This document shows positions 15,531 through 24,558 of a stretch of 64,000 nt of DNA, piece by piece. Position numbers and translations under genes: made by a program. Origin of the DNA: Myxococcales bacterium (GTDB taxonomy: Bacteria; Myxococcota_A; Polyangia; Nannocystales; Nannocystaceae); contig JACKDU010000007.1 in assembly GCA_020633335.1 (NCBI GenBank), positions 124,001 through 188,000 of the forward strand, in the 5' to 3' direction. Position 1 is the first letter of the stretch; every line of letters starts with the position of its first letter. The notes beneath the pieces were generated by a model. It had not been told where the DNA came from and searched no databases. It saw only the letters and a program-made list of their open reading frames with translations.

Positions 15531-16850
15531 CTAGCGCCTGCGGACGCCGCCGACATAGACCTGGTCGACGAGCGCGGCCGTGCCGGTGAGCATCACCGCG
15601 TCGAGCCAGGCGTCGACGCCGACGTCGGCGAGCGTCGGGTGGTCGAGGTCGACGCAGATCGCGTCGAAGGGCGCCCCGACCCCCAGGCGCCCGAGCTCCG
15701 GCCGCCCGAGCGCCGACGCGCCGTCGACCGTCGCCGCCCGGAGGAGCGCGAGGCCGAGGGACTCGTCGGGCCCGGCGAGGCAGATCCGCGCGCCGATCCG
15801 GAGGCGCTCGTCCATCTCGAGGAGGCGGGCCTCCTGGAAGAGATCGATGATCGCGTTGGAGTCGGAGCCAAGGGCCAGGCGGGCGCCGCGGAGGCGGTGA
15901 TCGAGCGCCGGGACGATCCCGTCGCCGAGGTCGGCCTCGGTGGTCGGGCAGGCGCAGACGTGCTGGCCGCCGAGGCGCCGGAGATCGCCGTCGTCGACGT
16001 GGACCGCGTGGACCGCCGTGAAGGTGCGCGGGCGATCGAGGCAGCCGGCCTCGGCGAAGACCGCCGTCGGCGTCCGACCGTGCTCGGCCGCGCACTCCTC
16101 GTTCTCACGCGGCTGCTCGGAGACGTGGGCGTGGATCACCAGGCCGTGGGCGCGGGCGTAGGCCGCGATCTCGCGGAGCGCGTCGGCCGGGGCCGCGCGG
16201 ACGCTGTGGGGCGCGAGGCCGAGGCTCACGCCCTCGCCGCGGAGCGCGTCGACCCGCGCGAGGTAGGCGTCGATCGACCCGTCGCAGAAGCGGCGCTGCT
16301 CGGGCAAGGGCGGACTGTGGGCGCCCGCGCGGGCGTAGAAGACCTCGAGGAGGACGAGGCGGATCCCGACGTCGGCGGCCGCCTGGATCACCTGGCGCGA
16401 GAGCTCGTTCGGGTCGTCGTAGGGGCGGCCGTCGACCTGGTGGTGGAGGTAGTGGAACTCGCCGACGCAGGTGATCCCGGCCCGCACCATCTCCGCGAAG
16501 CAGGCCCGCGTGGCCCGGTAGACGCCGGCGGGATCGAGCCCCTGGGCGGCGGCGTACATCGCCTCGCGCCAGCTCCAGAAGTCGCTCGGGTCGCCGGCCC
16601 GCCGGCGGTGGGTCGCGCCGCGGATCATCCGCTGGAAGGCGTGGCTGTGGGCGTTCACCAGCCCCGGGAGGAGGAGCCGGCGGCCGAGCTCGTAGCGCGG
16701 GAGCGCCGCGGGGATCGTCGACGGATCGCGGTGGATCGCCGCGATCGTCCCGTCGCTAGCGACCTCGATCGCCGGCGCGAGCGCGAGCTCGCCGTCGATC
16801 ACCGCGGCCGCGGCCGCGTAGACCCGGGCGCCCTCAGCCGCCGCTTCCAC
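15531..16850 (-). CDS. hutF: Formimidoylglutamate deiminase
   Basis: HutF hydrolyses N-formimidoyl-L-glutamate to N-formyl-glutamate and ammonia in the five-step histidine degradation pathway. The 439-residue amidohydrolase has the metal-binding HxH at His68 and His70 (NAHSHAFQRMIRG), the HutF-typical FWSWREAMY at 91-99, EFHYLHHQVDG, HAHVSEQ, and the late metal aspartate in LGSDSNAIIDL. N-terminal and C-terminal beta-sandwich strands complete the fold. ATG 16850 overlaps the end of the upstream lipoprotein gene by 17 bp. Other hut genes are not in the window, so the pathway must be completed elsewhere. Confidence 0.92.
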   Translation of the reverse strand: MEAAAEGARVYAAAAAVIDGELALAPAIEVASDGTIAAIHRDPSTIPAALPRYELGRRLLLPGLVNAHSHAFQRMIRGATHRRRAGDPSDFWSWREAMYAAAQGLDPAGVYRATRACFAEMVRAGITCVGEFHYLHHQVDGRPYDDPNELSRQVIQAAADVGIRLVLLEVFYARAGAHSPPLPEQRRFCDGSIDAYLARVDALRGEGVSLGLAPHSVRAAPADALREIAAYARAHGLVIHAHVSEQPRENEECAAEHGRTPTAVFAEAGCLDRPRTFTAVHAVHVDDGDLRRLGGQHVCACPTTEADLGDGIVPALDHRLRGARLALGSDSNAIIDLFQEARLLEMDERLRIGARICLAGPDESLGLALLRAATVDGASALGRPELGRLGVGAPFDAICVDLDHPTLADVGVDAWLDAVMLTGTAALVDQVYVGGVRRR

Positions 16851-18990
16851 CGGATGTCCCTGGGGTCAGGTAGATGCGGCGATCGGCGAAGTCGAGGGTC
16901 CAGCGGCTGAGCCCGAGCGCGCCGAGGCCGAGCATCCCGTCGACCCGGAAGTCGTCGGAGCTCTTGCTCTGCTCGAAGTACCCGTAGGCCGCGACGACCC
17001 CCTTGGAGCGGTGGTCGCCGAAGGCGAGCTCGTCGACCCGGACCAGCGACGCCTGGCCGCGGCGGAGCGGCGGCGGGCCGATCGCCGCCCGCGCGAAGGC
17101 CTTGGTGGTCGCCGCCATGTCGACGCCCTGGATCCCGGTGTTGAGGAGGAAGAGCCCCTCAGCGCCGTTCATCGCCGCCATCACGTAGATGAAGTGGGTC
17201 TCGTGGATCCAGAAGGGCACCGACGAGCCCTCGCGGTTGGCCTCGAGCGCCTTCTTGCACTTCGGGGCGCCGGCGTTGACCAGCGTGAGGGTCGACGAGT
17301 CGGGATCGACGGTCACCTGGAAGAGCTCGAGGAAGCGGACGCCGATCACCGCGCGCACCGACTTCGACTCGCTCGCGGACATCGCCGCGATCGTCCCGGT
17401 CGAGAAGATGTCGACCGGCACCGACTTGACGGTCGCGTCGCCGATGGTGATCGACTCGAGCTGACCGTGGCCGATCTCGTCGCCCTGGCGGCCGAGCGGC
17501 GTGGTCGAGCGGACCGGGACCTTGAGCTGCTTGGCGAGCTCGTCGTCGAGGATCACGTCGGCCGCGCCGGTGTCGATCATCGCCATCACCTCGACGCCGC
17601 CGATCTCGATCTCGACCAGCGGCAGCGTCGTCTTCGCCTGCTTGAGCGGCACCAGCGAGGTGCAGCCGTCGCCGGCCATCGACACCACCAGCGGCTTGCC
17701 GGCGAAGGTCCGGTACTGGGCGGCGAGCGGCGCGTTGCCCTCGCCGGTCGCGTCGAGCGCCTTGGCGACGGCCGCGTAGTCGCGGTTGTGGCTGGCGATC
17801 CAGGCCCGCTGGGCGGCGATCAGCTCGGGCCGGAGGCCGGCCTTGGCCGCGCGCTCGAGGGTCTTCTGCGCGTCCTTCCAGCGGCCCATGAGGACCTGGG
17901 CGCGGGCGAGGATCCAGAGCGCCTCGCTCTCCTTGGCGTCGAGCTTGAGGGCCGCGCTCGCGGCCTCGGCCGCCTCCTCGAAGTGGGCGGCCGCCCAGGC
18001 GATGCGGGCGTGGGCGACGACCTCGGCGACCTCCTTGGGGCTCTCCGTCGCGCCCTTCCGCGCGGCCTCGAGGGCGACGAGGATCTCGTCCTTCGCGGGC
18101 TCGCGCTTCGGCAGCTCGGGGATCGCAAAGACCTTGGCGTCGATCGCCGCGTGGTCGACCCGCTGGGTGGTGAAGACGACCTCCTGCGAGCGCTCGCCGA
18201 GCTCCGAGACCAGGCGGATCGTGTGGGCGATCTTGACCCCGTCGACGTCGCGGTAGTCGTCGTAGAGCACCCACTGCCGGAGGACGACCCCGTCGCCGCC
18301 CTCCTCCTCGACCAGCTCCTCGCGGAGGAGGCCGGTCTCGCGATCGAACCACATCGTCTTCTCGGGGGTCGCCGGGCTCTCGGTCTTCCAGCGGATCCCG
18401 TCGAGGGTCGCCGGCTTGCCCGCCTGATCCTTGTCGCGGGTCTTCTCGAGCGAGACCTTGATCCCCCGCTTGTCGAGGTCGAAGTACCAATGGAGCACCG
18501 CGTCCTCGCGGGTCGCCGCGAGCGTCTCCGCGTCGTCGAGGACCAGGATCCCCTGCTGGAACTGCCAGCCGTTCTCGCCGTCGTAGCCGCGCTCCTCGAT
18601 CTGGTTGCCGACGACCGTCCGCCGGTAGAGGTGCCCCTTGGTGTCGGTCTGGAGGGTGAAGGTGCCGGTCTGCGCCTCGCGCATGCACTCCTCGTCGTCC
18701 TCCTCGCAGCCCTCCTCGGGGTTGATCGCCATCCGCGACTCGACGGTCCGGGCGGTGATCGCCCGCAGCGCCTTCTCCCCGCCGATCGCGTCGACGTAGC
18801 GGGCGATCAGCGCCTCGGCGCTCGCGGGCGCGCCGGCGGCGTCTGGCGAGTCGGTGTCCTCGGGCGGCACCTTGAGGCAGGCGAGCGCGGGCGCGACGGC
18901 CAGCGCGAGCGCGAGCGCGGTGATCCGCGCGTGGAGGCGCCGGCGGGCGGGCGCCGGCGGAGAGAGGCGAGCGAGGGGCGAGCGAGGCAT
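16834..18990 (-). CDS. TPR lipoprotein with retropepsin-like aspartyl protease domain
   Basis: This encodes 718 residues from ATG 18990. A signal peptide ends in the lipobox APALAC (Cys38). Residues 55-300 form an outer-membrane-lipoprotein-like beta-rich domain (ALIARYVDAIGGEKALRAIT, then DGENGWQF). Residues about 325-430 hold TPR-like helices. The C-terminal 280 residues resemble the retroviral-type aspartyl protease fold found in bacteria: MIDTGAADVIL with Asp473, and a second, degenerate half with LLNTGIQGVDM where Asn617 replaces Asp. Such enzymes need two aspartates, from a dimer or a second lobe, so activity is uncertain. It overlaps hutF by 17 bp and is divergent from the gene at 19057. 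Confidence 0.8.
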   Translation of the reverse strand: MPRSPLARLSPPAPARRRLHARITALALALAVAPALACLKVPPEDTDSPDAAGAPASAEALIARYVDAIGGEKALRAITARTVESRMAINPEEGCEEDDEECMREAQTGTFTLQTDTKGHLYRRTVVGNQIEERGYDGENGWQFQQGILVLDDAETLAATREDAVLHWYFDLDKRGIKVSLEKTRDKDQAGKPATLDGIRWKTESPATPEKTMWFDRETGLLREELVEEEGGDGVVLRQWVLYDDYRDVDGVKIAHTIRLVSELGERSQEVVFTTQRVDHAAIDAKVFAIPELPKREPAKDEILVALEAARKGATESPKEVAEVVAHARIAWAAAHFEEAAEAASAALKLDAKESEALWILARAQVLMGRWKDAQKTLERAAKAGLRPELIAAQRAWIASHNRDYAAVAKALDATGEGNAPLAAQYRTFAGKPLVVSMAGDGCTSLVPLKQAKTTLPLVEIEIGGVEVMAMIDTGAADVILDDELAKQLKVPVRSTTPLGRQGDEIGHGQLESITIGDATVKSVPVDIFSTGTIAAMSASESKSVRAVIGVRFLELFQVTVDPDSSTLTLVNAGAPKCKKALEANREGSSVPFWIHETHFIYVMAAMNGAEGLFLLNTGIQGVDMAATTKAFARAAIGPPPLRRGQASLVRVDELAFGDHRSKGVVAAYGYFEQSKSSDDFRVDGMLGLGALGLSRWTLDFADRRIYLTPGTSGGSGG

Positions 18991-19056
18991 GCGCCGGGAG
19001 AGTGCCGCAGGCGAGCGGCCGGCTCAACCGGCGCGGGCCTGCTACTCTCGTCCCCG

Positions 19057-20064
19057 GTGCCGACACGCCCCCCCGCGGCCGCTCCCCTCCGCCAGCGCCC
19101 CCCCTGGCGCGCCGCCGCCGCCCGCGTCGGGGCCCTCGCCGTCGGGCTTGCGATCGCCGCCCTGCCCGGGGAGGCCGCCGCCCGCAGGCCCGCCCGGGGG
19201 ACCGCCGCCCCGGCCGCGGCGATCGAGCGCTCACTCGCCCGGGAGGCCGAGGATGACCCCTGCCGGGCGCCCCTCGCCGCCGAGCTGGCGAGCGGCGTGC
19301 GCCAGGACGACGGGCTGGCGAGCGCCTGCGACGAGGTCCGCGACCGGGTTGGCCGGCGGCTGGCGCTCCGCGAGCGGCCGGTGTTTGGGATGGTCGAGGG
19401 CCGCCAGGACGACCTCGCCAAGATCCGCCTGGTGCTCACCGGCGCCGCCTTCTGCCGCCGCTGGCTCCTCCGCGAGCCCGGCCACGCCTCACCGACCCTC
19501 GGCGACGCCCTCGCCGCCCGCTGCCACGTCCGCCGCCTCGAGGCGCCGCTGCCGGTCTACGTGGTCGCCGCCCGCGGCGAGCGGCTCCTGGCGACGACGA
19601 TCGCCGCCGACGAGGACGGCCGCTACGAGGTCCGCTTCGCCGACGTCGACGCCGCCCTCCGGGCCGCGCACCGGCCGGGGCTCGACGGCTGGTCGCGGAT
19701 CGAGCTCGGCGAGGGGGGCTGGGCCGGCGCCGTCGATCTGACGGTCCGGACCCGCGCGCTTGCGACCCAGCACGGCGAGGCGATCGCCCGGGGGCGCGGC
19801 GTGCCGGCCCTCTTCGCCCTCAAGCACCCCGAGCACCCGGCCGCGGCCGAGGCCCGCCTCCTGGCCGAGGAGGCGCGGGCGCTCCGCGAGGGCGCGGACT
19901 ATCAGGCGGTGATCGACGGCGTCTTGACGCCGCAGCGCTTCCTCGATCGGCATGCGGTCTCACGCTTCGATCGAGCGGTCCGCGCGCGCGAGCTGAGCCC
20001 GAGCGCGCCGGTGACGATCGAGGCCGGGGGCGACGACGAGGAGCCCCACGAGGCGGTTCCCTGA
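19057..20064 (+). CDS. Exported hypothetical protein
   Basis: This encodes 335 residues from GTG 19057, chosen because the frame upstream is antisense to the preceding gene. The N-terminus has a long basic/hydrophobic leader (RAAAARVGALAVGLAIAALP then GEAAARR) consistent with a signal peptide, probably cleaved near residue 40. Four cysteines are spread through the first half. The mature region is a mixed alpha/beta domain (PVYVVAARGERLLATTIAAD, DGRYEVRFADVDAALRA), with a Glu/Ala-rich helical C-terminal third. No known domain or catalytic motif recognised. It is convergent with the aminotransferase gene. Confidence 0.65.
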   Translation: MPTRPPAAAPLRQRPPWRAAAARVGALAVGLAIAALPGEAAARRPARGTAAPAAAIERSLAREAEDDPCRAPLAAELASGVRQDDGLASACDEVRDRVGRRLALRERPVFGMVEGRQDDLAKIRLVLTGAAFCRRWLLREPGHASPTLGDALAARCHVRRLEAPLPVYVVAARGERLLATTIAADEDGRYEVRFADVDAALRAAHRPGLDGWSRIELGEGGWAGAVDLTVRTRALATQHGEAIARGRGVPALFALKHPEHPAAAEARLLAEEARALREGADYQAVIDGVLTPQRFLDRHAVSRFDRAVRARELSPSAPVTIEAGGDDEEPHEAVP

Positions 20065-20192
20065 ACGCCGACTCGACCGACGACACCCACGCAGCCCTCG
20101 AGGCCTGCGGACCGGCGACGCGGACCGGCGCCCGCGCGTAGCGCCCTACCCCGCCCTCAGAACATGTCTCGAGGGCAAGGTAACGGTCGACC

Positions 20193-21431
20193 TCAGCTCG
20201 CGCGCTCGGCGAAGGTCGCCGCCAGCGCCCGCCACACCTCGCCGAGCTCAGCCGCGCCGGCGCGGTAGGGGAAGAGGAGGCGGACCGTGTGGCCGCCGCA
20301 GATCGTCACGAGGATCCGGTGCTCGTGCATCAGCGACATCGCCAGGGGCGCGGCCGCCTGCTCCGCCGGCTCGCCGATCTGGATCCCGATCATCGACCCC
20401 GACGCGCGGATCTCCTTGACCCGGGCGATCGGCGAGGCCGCGGCGATCTCCGCGATCGTCGTCGCCTGGGCGGCGGCCTTGGCCATCAGCCCCTCCTCCT
20501 CGATGATCCGCAGGGTCGCCAGCGCGGCCGCGCAGGCCAGCGGGTTGCCGCCGAAGGTGGTCCCGTGGGTGCCGCTCCCCATCGCCGCCGCGAGCTCGCC
20601 GCGGGCGAGGCAGACGCCGATCGGGAAGCCGCCGCCGAGCGCCTTCGCCAGCCACATCAGGTCCGGCCGGAGCTCGGGGTCATCGCCGACGATCGTCGTC
20701 CAGGCCGCCCAATTGCCGGTGCGCCCGCAGCCGCTCTGGACCTCGTCGGCGCCGAGGAGGGCGCCGTGGCGCCGGGTGATCTCGCGGAGGAAGACCAGGA
20801 AGTCGCGCGACGCCGGGTAGATCCCGCCCTCGCCCTGGACCGGCTCGATGAAGACCGCGGCGATCCGCCCGCCCTCGGCCGCGAACGCCTCCTCGACCGC
20901 CCCGCGGTCGCCGAAGGGGAGCCGGAGCACCCGCGCGTCGAGGAAGCGCTCGGGCGCGTCCTCCCCGAGGCAGCGGACGTAGGGCTCGCGGTACTTGGCG
21001 TTGGCGGTCAGCGCGAGCGCGCCGGAGGAGCGCCCGTGGAAGGCGCGGGAGAAGGCGACGATCGTGTCGCGCCCGGTCGCCCGCAGCGCGAGCTTGATCG
21101 CCGCCTCGGTGCTCTCGGTGCCGCTGTTGGCGAAGAAGGAGCGCGCGTCGTCGATCGGGAAGAGGTCGGCGAGGCGGGCGGCGAGCTGCTGCTGCGGCCG
21201 GGTGAAGAAGGAGTTGGCGGCGGTGCTGAGGCGCTGGAGCTGGTGGTGGATCGCCTCGACCCAGAGCGGGTGGGCGTGACCCAGGGGCGCGCAGCCGACC
21301 CCGGTGACCGCGTCGAGGTAGGTCGTCCCGGCCTCGTCGACGAGGTGCATCGAGCCGCCCGCGCCGTCCGGCGTCATCGCCTCGAGGGTGAGGTTGCGGA
21401 GTCCGTAGGTGGGCCAGCGGAGGTCGGTCAT
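20193..21431 (-). CDS. Aminotransferase class III (acetylornithine/succinylornithine type)
   Basis: This PLP-dependent class III aminotransferase has 412 residues from ATG 21431. Blocks seen: GVGCAPLGHAHP, FFANSGTESTEAAIKLAL, AFSRAFHGRSSGALALT, FIEPVQGEGG, DEVQSGCGRTG, and the PLP lysine Lys263 in WLAKALGGGFPIG, then GTHGTTFGGNPLACAAAL. It resembles ArgD and related omega-aminotransferases acting on acetylornithine, succinylornithine or similar donors with 2-oxoglutarate. The exact substrate cannot be fixed without neighbouring arg genes, and none are here. The next gene downstream on the same strand is unrelated. Confidence 0.88.
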   Translation of the reverse strand: MTDLRWPTYGLRNLTLEAMTPDGAGGSMHLVDEAGTTYLDAVTGVGCAPLGHAHPLWVEAIHHQLQRLSTAANSFFTRPQQQLAARLADLFPIDDARSFFANSGTESTEAAIKLALRATGRDTIVAFSRAFHGRSSGALALTANAKYREPYVRCLGEDAPERFLDARVLRLPFGDRGAVEEAFAAEGGRIAAVFIEPVQGEGGIYPASRDFLVFLREITRRHGALLGADEVQSGCGRTGNWAAWTTIVGDDPELRPDLMWLAKALGGGFPIGVCLARGELAAAMGSGTHGTTFGGNPLACAAALATLRIIEEEGLMAKAAAQATTIAEIAAASPIARVKEIRASGSMIGIQIGEPAEQAAAPLAMSLMHEHRILVTICGGHTVRLLFPYRAGAAELGEVWRALAATFAERAS

Positions 21432-21525
21432 GGGCCCTGCTATCGCAGGCGCCGAGGGCCGACGCAAGCCGCCCGCCCGTGAGTCGACCACGGGCGGGCG
21501 GAGGCGAGCTTGGCGAGGTCTCGGC

Positions 21526-21539
21526 TGACCCAAGGGTCA
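21526..21539. repeat. TGACCCAAGGGTCA palindrome
   Basis: TGACCC and GGGTCA are exact reverse complements around AA, between two leftward genes (21431 start, 21607 end). It matches the layout of the palindrome at 2996-3015. Confidence 0.5.
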
Positions 21540-21606
21540 CCCGAGGCGGCCGCCGCGGGGCGCCCGCGCAAATCGCGCGAGCCCCCTCAATTCGGCCCGC
21601 TGCCGG

Positions 21607-23457
21607 CTAGAACGCGGACTCGGGGACGTCCATCACCTCGAGGGTGCCGGCCTCGACCATCTTGCGGGTGAGGGTCGCCTCGGGCAGGACGTTGCGGCAG
21701 TAGAAGCGGACCGCCGCGAGCTTGCCGCGGTAGAAGTCGAGCTCCTTGAGGTTGGTCGAGCCGGCCTCCTCGAGCGCCTTGAGGGCCGCGTGGGCGACGA
21801 TCGCCTGGCGGACGAGGAGCCAGCCGATCACGATCTCGGCGGTCGCAAAGAGGATCCGGTTGGCCTGGAGGCCGACGTGGTAGAGCGAGTCGCCGATCTT
21901 GCCCATCATCGCCCCGTAGATCCCCTGGACGTCGCCGAGGGCGCGGGTGAGCGCCTGGTGCTCGACCACCAGCGCCTCCGGCCCCTCGGCCTCGAGGTGG
22001 GCGAGGGTCGCCTGGATCCGCTGCATGAGCCCGCGGAGGGTCTCGCCGCCGTCGCGCGCGACCTTGCGGAAGAAGAGGTCGAGCGCCTGGATGTGGGTCG
22101 TCCCCTCGTAGAGCGTGTCGATCTTCTGATCGCGGATGTACTGCTCGATCGGGTAGTCCTGGCAGTAGCCCGAGCCGCCGAAGACCTGCAGCGACATCGC
22201 CAGGAGCTCGTAGCCCTTGTGCGAGCAGTAGCCCTTGACCAGCGGCAGGAGGAGGTCGTTGAGGCGGTCGTGCTCGCGCGACTCCTTGGCCCCGTGGCCG
22301 CCCTCGAGGTGGACGCGGTCCTGGATCGACGCGGTGTAGAAGACCAGCGCGCGCATGCCCTCGGCGAAGGCCTTCTGGGTCAGGAGCATCCGCCGGACGT
22401 CCGGGTGGTGGATGATCGTCACGCGCGGCGCGCTCTTGTCGGTCGCCTTGAGGAGGTCCGGCCCCTGGACCCGGATCTTCGCGTACTCGAGGGCGTTGAG
22501 GTAGGCGGTCGAGAGGGTCGCCATCGACTTGCAGCCGACCGCCATCCGGGCCTGCTCGATCACGTGGAACATCTGGCGGATCCCGTCGTGGACCTCGCCG
22601 ACGAGGAAGCCGCGGCAGGGGATCTTCTCGCCGAAGGTCATCTCGCAGGTCGCCGAGCCCTTGAGGCCCATCTTGTGCTCGATGTTGGTGCAGAAGGCGC
22701 CATTGCGCTCGCCCAGCGAGCCGTCCTCGTTCACCCAGAACTTCGGGACGATGAACATCGAGAGCCCCTTGGTCCCGGGGCCGGCGCCCTCGGGGCGGGC
22801 GAGGACGAGGTGGATGATGTTGTCGACCGCGTCGAAGTCACCGTTGGTGATGAAGCGCTTGACCCCCTCGATCTCGTAGAGGTCGCCCTCGACGTGGCGC
22901 GCGCGGGTCCGGCCGGCGCCGACGTCGGAGCCCGCGTCGGGCTCGGTGAGGACCATCGAGCCGCCCCAGTTGTTCTCGAGGAGCGGGCGGACGAAGCGCT
23001 CGCGCTGCGACTCGGTCGCCAGGCTGTCGATGACCCGGGCGATGAAGGTGCCGAAGACGTAGAAGGCGATGCAGGGGTTGGCGCCGGCGGTCAGCTCGAA
23101 GGCCGCCCAGCTCACGGTCGGCGGCGCGCCGACGCCCCCGAGGTGCTCGGGGACCTCGAGCATGTGCCAGCCCGACTCGAAGACCGAGAGGATCGAGCGC
23201 CTCAGGCCCGGCGGCAGGGTGACGGTGCCCTCGCCGTCGAATTGCAGCGGCACCCGATCGGACTCGACCCACGAGGGCGAGAGCTCGCGCTGGACAAACT
23301 CCTCGAGGCTCTCGAGCGTCGACTTGACGGTGTCGACGTCGAGGGACGTGAACGAGCCCTGGCCGAGGCTCGTGCTGCCGATGTCGAGGACCTCGAAGAG
23401 GTTGAAGAAGATGTCGCGGAGGTTGCTCTTGTAGTGCGAGGTCGCGGCCGTGCTCAT
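21607..23457 (-). CDS. Acyl-CoA dehydrogenase, large (about 600-residue) type
   Basis: This FAD-dependent acyl-CoA dehydrogenase has 616 residues, the length of the DmdC-like branch with an extra C-terminal helical domain. An N-terminal extension (residues 1-60) precedes the core. Core motifs include VPEHLGGVG, MVLTEPDAGSDVGAGRTRA (substrate and FAD contact), KRFITNGD, EHKMGLKGSATCEM, and the catalytic base Glu451 in DTLYEGTTHIQALDLF. The C-terminal 140 residues are the helical extension typical of this branch. Members oxidise acyl-CoA thioesters, in some species 3-methylmercaptopropionyl-CoA; the substrate here is unknown. It is divergent from the amidotransferase gene. Confidence 0.92.
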   Translation of the reverse strand: MSTAATSHYKSNLRDIFFNLFEVLDIGSTSLGQGSFTSLDVDTVKSTLESLEEFVQRELSPSWVESDRVPLQFDGEGTVTLPPGLRRSILSVFESGWHMLEVPEHLGGVGAPPTVSWAAFELTAGANPCIAFYVFGTFIARVIDSLATESQRERFVRPLLENNWGGSMVLTEPDAGSDVGAGRTRARHVEGDLYEIEGVKRFITNGDFDAVDNIIHLVLARPEGAGPGTKGLSMFIVPKFWVNEDGSLGERNGAFCTNIEHKMGLKGSATCEMTFGEKIPCRGFLVGEVHDGIRQMFHVIEQARMAVGCKSMATLSTAYLNALEYAKIRVQGPDLLKATDKSAPRVTIIHHPDVRRMLLTQKAFAEGMRALVFYTASIQDRVHLEGGHGAKESREHDRLNDLLLPLVKGYCSHKGYELLAMSLQVFGGSGYCQDYPIEQYIRDQKIDTLYEGTTHIQALDLFFRKVARDGGETLRGLMQRIQATLAHLEAEGPEALVVEHQALTRALGDVQGIYGAMMGKIGDSLYHVGLQANRILFATAEIVIGWLLVRQAIVAHAALKALEEAGSTNLKELDFYRGKLAAVRFYCRNVLPEATLTRKMVEAGTLEVMDVPESAF

Positions 23458-23591
23458 ATGTGGATCTCTCCGGGCTCCCGGGCGGAGCCGGGTGCGATTG
23501 TCGGGGATTGCGGCGGGTTGTCAATCTGCGCCGGACGCCGGGCCCGCGCTCGCATTGCGCCCCGGCGATCGCGTATCATCGATTGCGGGTC

Positions 23592-24539
23592 ATGTGCAGG
23601 ATCTTCGGCTTCCGCTCGGTCATCCAGAGTCAGGTTCATCGCAGCCTGATCAGCGCTGACAATGCCCTGATGATCCAGAGCGAGCGCCACTCCGACGGCT
23701 GGGGTGTCGCCTACTACGTCGCCGGGGCGCCGCACGTGATCAAGAGCGTCAACACGGCGATGAGCGATCACCTCTTCCAGCGGGTGTCGGGCGTCGTCAC
23801 CTCGGAGACCGTGCTCGCCCACCTCCGCAAGGCGACCCAGGGGCAGCTCTCGACGATCAACACCCACCCCTTCCAGTACGGGTCGTGGGTCTTCGCGCAC
23901 AACGGGAACATCCGCGGCTTCAGCGAGATCCGGCCGGCGATCCTCGAGAAGATCCCGCCGGTGCTCCGCCGCTTCATCCTCGGCGACACCGACTCCGAGG
24001 CGCTCTTCTACCTCCTCCTCGGCAAGATGGCCCGCCGCTGCGAGCTCCACCGCCCGGGCTACTCGCTCCGCGACCTCGCCGACGCGGCCCGCGAGGCGGT
24101 CGCCGAGATCTGCGAGCTCGCGGGGCCGCTCTGCCCCGACAGCGACGCCGCGCCGACCAACAACTTCCTGACCTTCGTGATCACCAACGGCCGGACGATG
24201 CTCGCCCATCAGGGCGGCAAGACCCTCCACGTCAGCACCCACAAGCAGCGCTGCCCCGACCGCGACCACTGCCCGAGCTTCGCGCCGGAGTGCGAGGGGA
24301 CGTCGACCGACGGCTTCGTCTCCCACCTGATCTTCTCGAGCGAGCCGCTCCACGGCGACAACGTCTGGGAGCCGATGGCGGTCGGCGAGATGATCGGCGC
24401 CGACTGGCGGATGCAGCTCCAGCGCTTCCCCGCGAGCGCGCCGACGGACGCGCCGACGGTCGCGCCTGCGGCCGAGTCGGAGGAGCGCGGCGGCGGCGAG
24501 CTGGTGGAGCTCCGCGCCGCGCGTCGCTCGCGATCCTAG
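23592..24539 (+). CDS. Class II glutamine amidotransferase (YafJ/EgtC-like)
   Basis: This encodes 315 residues from ATG 23592, which puts the nucleophile Cys2 at the N-terminus after Met removal, as the N-terminal-nucleophile family requires. MCRIFGFRS, RHSDGWGVAYY, LAHLRKATQG, INTHPFQYGSWVFAHNGNI and GDTDSEALFYLLL are the glutaminase blocks. Only the glutaminase domain is present, followed by a Cys/His-rich insertion (KQRCPDRDHCPSFAPECEG) and a Pro/Ala tail. Similar single-domain proteins include YafJ and EgtC, but ergothioneine genes are not adjacent. Acceptor substrate unknown. Confidence 0.88.
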   Translation: MCRIFGFRSVIQSQVHRSLISADNALMIQSERHSDGWGVAYYVAGAPHVIKSVNTAMSDHLFQRVSGVVTSETVLAHLRKATQGQLSTINTHPFQYGSWVFAHNGNIRGFSEIRPAILEKIPPVLRRFILGDTDSEALFYLLLGKMARRCELHRPGYSLRDLADAAREAVAEICELAGPLCPDSDAAPTNNFLTFVITNGRTMLAHQGGKTLHVSTHKQRCPDRDHCPSFAPECEGTSTDGFVSHLIFSSEPLHGDNVWEPMAVGEMIGADWRMQLQRFPASAPTDAPTVAPAAESEERGGGELVELRAARRSRS

Positions 24540-24558
24540 ACCTGCACCAAAGGACAGC

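Noticed and set aside
17011..19056. Very long open frame continuing upstream of the gene at 19057
   Set aside because: It is antisense to the TPR/retropepsin lipoprotein gene and has the repetitive acidic/Arg composition of a high-GC shadow frame.
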